From positions 1 to 9,093 of the forward strand of contig JACQYP010000075.1 in assembly GCA_016208205.1 (NCBI GenBank): a DNA stretch of 9,093 nucleotides, in the 5' to 3' direction. The position numbers and the translations under genes are program-made. The DNA comes from Candidatus Desantisiibacteriota bacterium. GTDB lineage: Bacteria > UBA9089 > CG2-30-40-21. The notes beneath the pieces are model-generated. The model searched no databases and was not told where the DNA came from. It saw nothing but the letters and a program-made list of their open reading frames with translations. How positions within the stretch are numbered: position 1 is the stretch's first letter; each line of letters begins with the position of its first letter. Shown here one piece after another: positions 4,832 through 9,093 of this stretch.

Positions 4832-5015
4832 ATGCGCAGTTTCACTACGGAAATTGGTGAGATAAATCTGAAAAGATCATGTCTATGTTGCTGTAGCTCT
4901 TCAAGCAAATAAGTATATTGTTACAAAGGATAGTGATTACGAAAAGGCAAGAGGGGTTATGACTGAATTGGGCATTACTTTTGAAGGTGCTGAGACTGCA
5001 TGTTGTACCTTGTGA
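4832..5015 (+). pseudogene. Degraded PIN-domain (VapC-like) toxin remnant
   Basis: From 4875 a frame reads DHVYVAVALQANKYIVTKDS, continues DYEKARGVMTELGITF and ends at TGA 5013-5015. This resembles the C-terminal part of PIN-domain RNases, where an Asp in D-x-hydrophobic-h-A-x-A and a second Asp in the VTxDxDF-like block bind metal. Upstream, the ATG at 4832 starts a different frame (MRSFTTEIGEINLK), which could be the original beginning, now separated by a frameshift or deletion near 4873. A full PIN protein needs about 130 residues, so most of the gene is gone. It lies just before hicB, within a toxin-antitoxin patch. The family call is by eye and moderately uncertain. Confidence 0.45.
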
Positions 5016-5114
5016 AATGTAGAATATGACAATACTAATTAAATAGATGCGGCTACAAAAGTGCCATTCCATGAAAAGGATTTGATCTGTTGCGGAACAA
5101 TTCCCTATCCTAAA

Positions 5115-5345
5115 ATGAAGAGGTTCATCATACATAATAAATTTACAGCAATAATTGAAAAAGATGAGGAATGGTATATTGCCTATTGTGCAGAACTCTC
5201 AGGGGCTAATGGTCAAGGAAGAACAAAAGAAGCATGTTTGAAAAACTTGGCTGAGGCAATTGAATTGATTCTGGAAGATCGACGACAAGATTCCTTACGA
5301 GGCATCTCTAATGATGCAGTAGCAGAATTGGTGGCAGTAGGATGA
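5115..5345 (+). CDS. hicB: HicB-family antitoxin
   Basis: A 77-residue antitoxin of the HicB fold, expected to bind and neutralise the HicA mRNA interferase encoded immediately after it. Typical features are FTAIIEKDEEWYIAYCAEL (the partial RNase-H-like beta sheet), the GANGQGRTKEACLKNLAEAI helix start, and the tail LILEDRRQDSLRGI. No separate DNA-binding domain is visible, so operon autoregulation may need a partner. An upstream in-frame ATG at 5061 would add 18 residues unlike the family, so I prefer 5115, where the family's usual MK-R/K-F start falls; no good ribosome site precedes either. The stop codon overlaps the hicA ATG (ATGA at 5342-5345), the classical coupled arrangement. The antitoxin frame is intact while its toxin is broken. 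Confidence 0.85.
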   Translation: MKRFIIHNKFTAIIEKDEEWYIAYCAELSGANGQGRTKEACLKNLAEAIELILEDRRQDSLRGISNDAVAELVAVG

Positions 5346-5528
5346 AGAGGAACGACTTAATAAAGTATTTGAGACAGAATAGTTGCTATCTCAAGCGTGA
5401 AGGCAATTCTCATTTTTTATGGTGTAATCATTACAGGGCATACAGAAGCTGTGCCAAGGCATATAGAAATACCAAACAGATTAGTACGAAAGATTTGCAA
5501 GGCATTATCAATAAAGGAAATTGGATAA
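5342..5528 (+). pseudogene. hicA: hicA toxin disrupted by a +1 frameshift
   Basis: HicA is a small mRNA interferase with a double-stranded-RNA-binding-like fold. Residues 1-29 read as normal HicA (MKRNDLIKYLRQN, then YLKREGNSHFLWCN) including the expected catalytic His24. After Asn29 (5426-5428) the frame is lost. The family's C-terminal half, TEAVPRHIEIPNRLVRKICK, continues one base later and ends at TAA 5526-5528. Removing one base within 5429-5432 (CATT) yields a 61-residue protein, the usual HicA length. As written, the frame runs on as an unrelated tail to 5593, overlapping purH. This is either a genuine loss-of-toxin mutation or a sequencing error; the tract is not a long homopolymer. 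The shift is seen directly; the inactivation is inferred. Confidence 0.85.
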
Positions 5529-5552
5529 CAAATAAACAAAGGAGCTGTAACC

Positions 5553-7109
5553 ATGATCAAAGTCAAGCGAGCAATAATAAGTGTTTCAGATAAAACGGGT
5601 TTGATCCCGCTGGCGAGTTTTTTGTCGGATATTGGCTGTGAAATTCTTTCTACAGGCGGTACGGCATCGATATTAGCTGAGGCAGGGTTTAAGGTTATCC
5701 CTGTATCTGATGTTACCCGCTTTCCAGAGATGTTGGATGGCAGGGTAAAAACCCTTCATCCAAATATCCATGGCGGAATTCTTGCTCAACGAACTTCACA
5801 TCACATGAGCCAGCTTAATGAGCATTCTATTACCACGATTGATCTTGTTGTGGTTAATCTATATCCTTTTGAGGCAACGGTTTCTAAACCCAATGTTTCT
5901 CTTGAAGAGGCAGTTGAAAATATTGATATTGGTGGTCCGACCATGATTCGGGCAGCAGCCAAAAACCATATGTTTGTTGGGGTAATTGTTGATCCATCAA
6001 ACTATAAAGAATTAATCCTCACCATGCAGGAGAATGATAACTGCATTCCAGAGGAGACAAGCTTTAAGTGGGCAGTGGAGGCTTTTACCCACTGTGCTGC
6101 CTATGATACGGTTATCTCTCAATACCTTTATCAGCAAATTCCCAGTGCTCCGGAGTTCCCGGAGATATTAAACCTTACCTACCGAAAACATCAAGGGCTG
6201 AGATATGGTGAAAATCCTCATCAAAATGCAGCCTTCTACCATCAAGTGAGCAGTCTTGAGCCATGTGTGGCTACTGCCCAACAAATTCACGGCAAAGAGC
6301 TTTCATTTAACAATATCCTTGATTTGAATTATGCGATAGAGCTGACAAAGGAGTTTAAGGATATATCTGCATGCATAATTATTAAACACAATACCCCGTG
6401 TGGTACGGCTATATCCAAAAATCAGGCAGATGCCTATCAGCTTGCCTTTGAGTGCGACACTGTCTCTGCCTTTGGTGGGATTGTTGGATTTAATGAATGC
6501 GTGACCACGGATACGGCTAAGAAATTAACGAATATCTTCTTAGAGGCAGTTGCGGCTCCGGATTATGAGCCTGAAGCACTTGAGATATTAAAAGCCAAAA
6601 AGGATTTGCGTATTCTTAAGGTTAATCCACCAAATCCTGGGGTAGCGTTACCAGAGATTGATATGAAAAAAACCATTGGTGGAATGTTGGTGCAGAATCG
6701 TGACCTCAAAGGAGTGTTACCGGAACAGCTAAAGGTGGTTACTCAAAGGACACCCACAGAGGAAGAAATTACTACCCTGCTATTTGCCTGGAAGGTGGCC
6801 AAGCATGTCAAGTCAAATGCTATTGTGCTTGCTCAACCGGGTAGAACGGTTGGTGTCGGACCCGGTCAAACCTCAAGGGTGGAATCTGTAAAGATTGCTG
6901 TTGGCAAGGCAGGAGATAAGGCAACAGGTTCATGTCTGGCATCAGATGCCTTTTTCCCATTTCCTGATGGAATAGAAGAGGCAGCTAAGGCAGGGGTCAA
7001 GGCGATTATTCAGCCCGGAGGCTCACTCCGTGATGAAGAGTCGATCAAGGTGGCAGACCAATATGGGATAGCCATGGTGTTTACTGGGGTAAGGCATTTT
7101 CGGCATTAG
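5553..7109 (+). CDS. purH: Bifunctional AICAR transformylase / IMP cyclohydrolase PurH
   Basis: PurH performs the last two steps of de novo purine synthesis: 10-formyl-THF-dependent formylation of AICAR to FAICAR, then cyclisation to IMP. The N-terminal MGS-like cyclohydrolase domain (1 to about 195) shows SVSDKTGL (10-17), STGGTA (33-38), GRVKTLHPNIHGGILA (63-78), DLVVVNLYPFE (97-107) and NIDIGGPTMIRAAAKNH (123-139). The C-terminal transformylase domain shows LRYGENPHQ (216-224), the catalytic Lys278-His279 in IIIKHNTPCGTA, CDTVSAFGGIVG (301-312), VGVGPGQTSRV (433-443) and ASDAFFPFPDG (463-473), ending VFTGVRHFRH. The length of 518 is normal and every key motif is present. The ATG follows AAAGGAG with good spacing. 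No promoter is obvious directly upstream, so it may be read through from the hicB region. Confidence 0.98.
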   Translation: MIKVKRAIISVSDKTGLIPLASFLSDIGCEILSTGGTASILAEAGFKVIPVSDVTRFPEMLDGRVKTLHPNIHGGILAQRTSHHMSQLNEHSITTIDLVVVNLYPFEATVSKPNVSLEEAVENIDIGGPTMIRAAAKNHMFVGVIVDPSNYKELILTMQENDNCIPEETSFKWAVEAFTHCAAYDTVISQYLYQQIPSAPEFPEILNLTYRKHQGLRYGENPHQNAAFYHQVSSLEPCVATAQQIHGKELSFNNILDLNYAIELTKEFKDISACIIIKHNTPCGTAISKNQADAYQLAFECDTVSAFGGIVGFNECVTTDTAKKLTNIFLEAVAAPDYEPEALEILKAKKDLRILKVNPPNPGVALPEIDMKKTIGGMLVQNRDLKGVLPEQLKVVTQRTPTEEEITTLLFAWKVAKHVKSNAIVLAQPGRTVGVGPGQTSRVESVKIAVGKAGDKATGSCLASDAFFPFPDGIEEAAKAGVKAIIQPGGSLRDEESIKVADQYGIAMVFTGVRHFRH

Positions 7110-7280
7110 TATTCCAGTAACCGTTCACGGTTGTCGGTTCACCTCTTAATCCTCGCTGGCGAGGAATATGGGTTTATAGGGACAGGGCAATGCCCTGTCC
7201 CTACCCTGTTCTACGCTGCTGGAATGTACCTGAATGAATAAAATTAGGGTGCGGTTTGCCCTGGTTACAAGGATAATCCA
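7110..7280. repeat. Three stacked palindromes between purH and the aminotransferase gene
   Basis: Downstream of purH are AACCG-TTCA-CGGTT (7120-7133), TCCTCGC-TG-GCGAGGA (7150-7165) and a 13-bp-arm palindrome around A7190 (left arm TAGGGACAGGGCA 7177-7189, right arm 7191-7203). None is followed by a T-run, so classical termination is doubtful, though the cluster may slow or stop transcription. GGGACAG and ACCGTTCA wording recurs near 8845-8890 and 8920-8947. A weak TAAAAT at 7239-7244 without a good -35 is the only promoter hint for the next gene. Confidence 0.65.
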
Positions 7281-8153
7281 ATGACCATATACCTGAACGG
7301 CGAGTATATTCGGGCAAGAGGGCAGGCTGCTGAATGTGCTGTATCCTTCACTGGTGGGGTATTTGAAACCATGCGGGCATATGGTGGCAGAATATTCAAG
7401 TTGTCTGAGCATATCAAAAGGCTTTTTATGTCTGCAAAATTTATAGGGATGAGCATTTTATATACAAGTGAAGAACTTGAAGAGATATGTTGTAAGGTAC
7501 TTGAAGATGCTATGCTCAAGGATGCACAGGTTAGAATAAGCATTAGAGATAAAATGCAGAATGTGGAATGCGGAGGGAGCACCTCTGGCGGAATGCGGAA
7601 TCTCATGTCTCAAGATGAAGATTTACTAATAATTGTTAAGCAACTTCCACAGATATCATGTGAAAAAGGTGAGGTAATTATTACTTCATCTCTTATTAAG
7701 CAACCACCACTGCCACAGGCAAAATCATCAGATTTTTTATCAGGCGTTCTTGCAAGGGCAGAAGCTTATGTGGATAATCCATTTGAGATTGTGTTTCTGA
7801 ATCGTCATGGTTATGTAACTGAGGGTACGGTGAGTAATATCTTTATCGTCAGAGATGAGGTGGTTATTACCCCACCGGTGTATCTTGGATTGTTGAATGG
7901 GATCTCGCGACAGTGTGTGCTTGAGATAGCCACGCAAGCAGGGATGAAAACCATGCAGGTGCCGTTTACAAGATATGATCTGTGGACAGCAGACGAGGTT
8001 TTTCTTACCAATTCTACTATTGAGATATTGCCTGTGTCTTTTGTGGATGGAAGAAAGATTGAAAATAGGGATAAAACTGTAGGGGGCGAAATAACCAGGG
8101 TGTTGCAAGAAGGGTATCGGCAAATGGTGAATAGGGATGCATCAGGGGTGTAA
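7281..8153 (+). CDS. Class IV PLP-dependent aminotransferase (PabC/IlvE/D-amino-acid transaminase-like)
   Basis: A fold-type IV PLP enzyme: either 4-amino-4-deoxychorismate lyase (folate synthesis) or a branched-chain or D-amino-acid transaminase. Visible features are FTGGVFETMRAYGGRIFKL (23-41), the predicted Schiff-base Lys148 in QAKSSDFLSG, Glu181 in YVTEGTVSNIF (contacts the PLP ring nitrogen in the family), the phosphate-binding GLLNGISR (203-210) and FLTNSTIEILPV (241-252). The TNS...PV wording leans toward PabC, but motif reading does not settle the reaction. At about residues 93-110, where relatives pass straight from a beta strand to LIIVK, there is a Gly/Ser-rich insert (VECGGSTSGGMRN) encoded by DNA with direct repeats. 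The ATG follows AAGGA at 7269-7273. The length of 290 is slightly long for the family because of the insert. Confidence 0.88.
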   Translation: MTIYLNGEYIRARGQAAECAVSFTGGVFETMRAYGGRIFKLSEHIKRLFMSAKFIGMSILYTSEELEEICCKVLEDAMLKDAQVRISIRDKMQNVECGGSTSGGMRNLMSQDEDLLIIVKQLPQISCEKGEVIITSSLIKQPPLPQAKSSDFLSGVLARAEAYVDNPFEIVFLNRHGYVTEGTVSNIFIVRDEVVITPPVYLGLLNGISRQCVLEIATQAGMKTMQVPFTRYDLWTADEVFLTNSTIEILPVSFVDGRKIENRDKTVGGEITRVLQEGYRQMVNRDASGV

Positions 8154-8217
8154 GAAAGGGGATAAGGAGATAAAAGCGTTTGGTAATCGGTAATCAGTTA
8201 TCGGTAAAAATTACAAC

Positions 8218-8246
8218 TTGACAAACATGAAAAAGTATGCTATTCT
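8218..8246 (+). promoter_or_regulatory. Sigma70-type promoter for the Flp-type pilin gene
   Basis: Perfect TTGACA (8218-8223), 17-nt spacer, TATTCT (8241-8246). A transcript would start near 8253, giving a leader of about 98 nt that includes a CCCTGC hairpin. Confidence 0.75.
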
Positions 8247-8267
8247 GTTTTCTTACAAAGGCACAAA

Positions 8268-8289
8268 TCCCTGCCTTCGCAGGGATAAG
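8268..8289 (+). repeat. CCCTGC hairpin repeat, copy 2
   Basis: TCCCTGCCTTCGCAGGGA plus TAAG, preceded by ACAAAGGCACAAA as in copy 1. The stem is TCCCTGC/GCAGGGA with a CTTC tetraloop-sized gap. It lies in the predicted pilin leader, where it could affect mRNA stability or translation (inference). Confidence 0.7.
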
Positions 8290-8350
8290 TTTTGTAATCA
8301 CTATTGCATGAGTGTTTACATGAAAAAATATTCATATGGAGGTAAAATTG

Positions 8351-8578
8351 ATGGAATGTCATGATAAGCGAGAGTGTGGTCAGGGTCTGGTTGAATACGG
8401 CTTAATTATTGGCTTGATTGCGGTTATAGTTGTAGCTATTTTTGTTGCCCTTGGACCACAGATTAAAACTATTTTCCAAGGAAAGTCAGCCATAAGCGTA
8501 GAACAAACAACCACAGGTACTGAAACCACAACAGGAACATCGACACAAACAGTAACCGGTACAACTACTGCTCAGTAG
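8351..8578 (+). CDS. Flp/Fap-type type IVb pilin subunit
   Basis: A 75-residue prepilin. A short hydrophilic leader (MECHDKRECG) precedes QGLVEYGLIIGLIAVIVVAI, the hallmark of Flp pilins. Cleavage after Gly10 by a TadV-like prepilin peptidase would put Glu and Tyr at mature positions 5 and 6, as the family requires. One membrane helix follows, then LGPQIKTIFQGKSAIS. The C-terminal about 25 residues are almost entirely Thr/Gly/Ser/Gln/Glu (TTTGTETTTGTSTQT), an unusual low-complexity tail that could be surface exposed or glycosylated (inference). I chose the ATG at 8351 because GGAGG (8338-8342) sits 8 nt before it; the in-frame ATG at 8336 would overlap that site. No tad assembly gene is visible in the window. 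A partial gene begins 480 bp downstream. Confidence 0.9.
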   Translation: MECHDKRECGQGLVEYGLIIGLIAVIVVAIFVALGPQIKTIFQGKSAISVEQTTTGTETTTGTSTQTVTGTTTAQ

Positions 8579-8614
8579 TATCAAGGAAGGGTTGTGACCT
8601 GTGAAACAGAATTT

Positions 8615-8684
8615 ACCACAGAGACGCAGAGGAAAACATTAGAGAGCAACGCAGAGGTCGCATCCCTGCCTTCGCAGGGACAAG
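8615..8684 (+). repeat. Dispersed composite repeat: CACAGAG tract plus CCCTGC hairpin (copy 3)
   Basis: ACCACAGAGACGCAGAGGA (8615-8633), a second CGCAGAGG, then TCCCTGCCTTCGCAGGGA (8663-8680) and CAAG. The order and the following ACAAG match copy 1, including the AATTTA word just before each purine tract. Confidence 0.7.
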
Positions 8685-8731
8685 AATTTATCAGCTCATA
8701 TTGGCAATGGTAAGAATGGTTATTTCACCGT

Positions 8732-8753
8732 TCCCTGCCTTTGCAGGGACAAG
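8732..8753 (+). repeat. CCCTGC hairpin repeat, copy 4
   Basis: TCCCTGCCTTTGCAGGGA plus CAAG. It differs from copy 3 by one loop base (TTC to TTT), leaving the stem intact. Confidence 0.7.
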
Positions 8754-8844
8754 TTTTCAAGTCGGGAAACGGACAACCACAAGAAGGTAGCACCTCTGGC
8801 AGGATTGTCCCTACGGAAACAAACAATGAACGGTTGTCGTTGTA

Positions 8845-8884
8845 GGGACAGAGCCTGCCCCTGCGAAGGCAGGGGGCTTGTCCC
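8845..8884 (-). repeat. CCCTGC hairpin repeat, copy 5, inverted and extended
   Basis: The core CCCCTGC-GAAG-GCAGGGG (8858-8875) is the repeat in reverse orientation. AGCC/GGCT and then GGGACA/TGTCCC (8845-8850 / 8879-8884) extend the stem to about 17 paired bases. No T-run follows. Confidence 0.7.
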
Positions 8885-8977
8885 TGTCCGAAACTGTTTG
8901 ACCGATTACTATCTTCACTACCGTTCACTGACCCATTACTGAACGGTTACAATTTTACCCTTGTGTCCCTTAATTCC

Positions 8978-9004
8978 TTAAGTTTTTCTTAAAATTGTCG
9001 ATAT
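8978..9004 (+). promoter_or_regulatory. Candidate sigma28 (FliA)-type promoter
   Basis: TTAAGTTT (8978-8985), exactly 11 nt, GTCGATAT (8997-9004). The recalled enterobacterial sigma28 consensus is TAAAGTTT-N11-GCCGATAA, so the boxes match at 7 of 8 and 6 of 8 positions with exact spacing. The window also encodes a flagellar switch protein, so such a regulon is plausible. It would give a leader of about 50 nt for the gene at 9060. Confidence 0.45.
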
Positions 9005-9059
9005 GATTAAATAGATAGAACTGATTGAATATACAGGGATTTTGATAAGGGAGGGGGAG

Positions 9060-9093
9060 ATGAAACGAATTGAGGAGTTTTGTTGTCTGAATT
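9060..9093 (+). CDS. Start of an unidentified gene, cut by the right edge
   Basis: The ATG at 9060 is preceded by an exceptionally purine-rich ribosome site (AAGGGAGGGGGAG). Only 11 codons are visible (MKRIEEFCCLN), which identify nothing. Its place after a Flp-type pilin makes another pilus component possible, while the sigma28-like promoter upstream points toward motility or chemotaxis. Both are guesses. Confidence 0.6.
   Translation, partial: MKRIEEFCCLN

Larger units (their letters stand above)
8154..8335 (+). other. Spacer and leader before the pilin gene
   Basis: Contains iterated GGTAATC/GGTTATC-like words (8182-8207), the pilin promoter, and in the transcribed leader a copy of the dispersed hairpin repeat (8268-8289). 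A possible 18-codon upstream frame starting at 8308 overlaps the pilin start in another frame, but it has no ribosome site. Confidence 0.55.
8579..8977. other. Repeat-filled spacer downstream of the pilin gene
   Basis: No gene is supported here. The stretch is mostly repeats: CACAGAG-type tracts, two direct and one inverted CCCTGC hairpin, a word shared with the aminotransferase gene (8789-8800), and an ACCGTTCA/TGAACGGT stem (8920-8927 / 8940-8947). The minus-strand open frame over 8725-8928 reads through repeats and is not credible. Confidence 0.65.

Noticed and set aside
4845..5135. Minus-strand 96-codon open frame
   Set aside because: It is antisense to the PIN remnant and the hicB start and has no family features.
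5342..5593. 83-codon frame taken at face value as a complete gene
   Set aside because: The second half is out of the HicA frame; the true C-terminus is found one base over, ending at 5528.
7740..8123. Minus-strand 127-codon open frame
   Set aside because: It is antisense to the PLP-enzyme core, which has clear motifs.
8336..8350. In-frame ATG at 8336 as the pilin start
   Set aside because: It overlaps the GGAGG that serves the ATG at 8351, which also gives the usual Flp leader length.
8308..8364. 18-codon upstream frame overlapping the pilin start
   Set aside because: No ribosome site precedes it, and there is no sign of a leader-peptide mechanism.
8579..8900. CRISPR array from the recurring hairpins
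   Set aside because: Spacing is irregular, orientations are mixed and no constant repeat-spacer unit exists.
8725..8928. Minus-strand 67-codon open frame
   Set aside because: It runs through copies 4 and 5 of the hairpin repeat and has no coding features.

Overview
The window looks like accessory-rich chromosome from an uncultured, flagellated bacterium. I see a FliY-type flagellar switch protein, a lipoprotein export signal, a Flp-type pilin, a complete purine gene and many dispersed hairpin repeats between genes. The sequence is fairly AT-rich with ordinary bacterial codon use and mostly clear Shine-Dalgarno sites. I cannot name the phylum from this sequence. The repeat-laden spacers resemble those of several uncultivated candidate phyla, but that is only an impression.

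Layout. (1) 1-730, minus strand: the 5' part of fliY, running off the left edge, with its own sigma70-type promoter. (2) 739-2750: a decayed zone. It holds the C-terminal half of a LolD/MacB-type ABC ATPase (minus strand), a complete 1295-bp ISAzo13-like insertion sequence (1184-2478) with imperfect terminal inverted repeats and a TAA target duplication, and a short remnant resembling another transposase. (3) 2661-3457: about 800 bp without a convincing gene, full of GC-box repeats, a 16-bp perfect inverted repeat, a long RNA-like stem (3128-3236) and a promoter plus hairpin leader. (4) 3458-4829: a SurA_N-like lipoprotein without a parvulin domain, overlapping mazG. (5) 4832-5528: a degraded toxin-antitoxin patch, with a PIN-domain remnant, hicB, and a hicA carrying a +1 frameshift. 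(6) 5553-7109: complete purH. (7) 7110-8153: a hairpin-rich spacer and a class IV (PabC/IlvE-like) aminotransferase with a small repeat-derived insertion. (8) 8154-9093: a Flp-type pilin with a textbook promoter, a 480-bp repeat-rich spacer ending in a sigma28-like promoter, and the first 11 codons of a gene leaving the right edge.

How the genes relate. purH (last two steps of IMP synthesis) and mazG (NTP pyrophosphohydrolase) are housekeeping nucleotide functions. The aminotransferase serves folate or branched-chain amino acid metabolism. fliY and the flp-like gene belong to flagellar and type IVb pilus surface systems. The remainder is mobile or selfish DNA in several stages of decay. I found no CRISPR array, tRNA or rRNA. 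I see no clearly new multi-gene system. The least ordinary signals are the wobble-preserving RNA stem, the repeats that cross from spacers into a coding region, the IS sitting exactly on a junction of two gene remnants, the apparently leaderless transposase, and the sigma28-like promoter.
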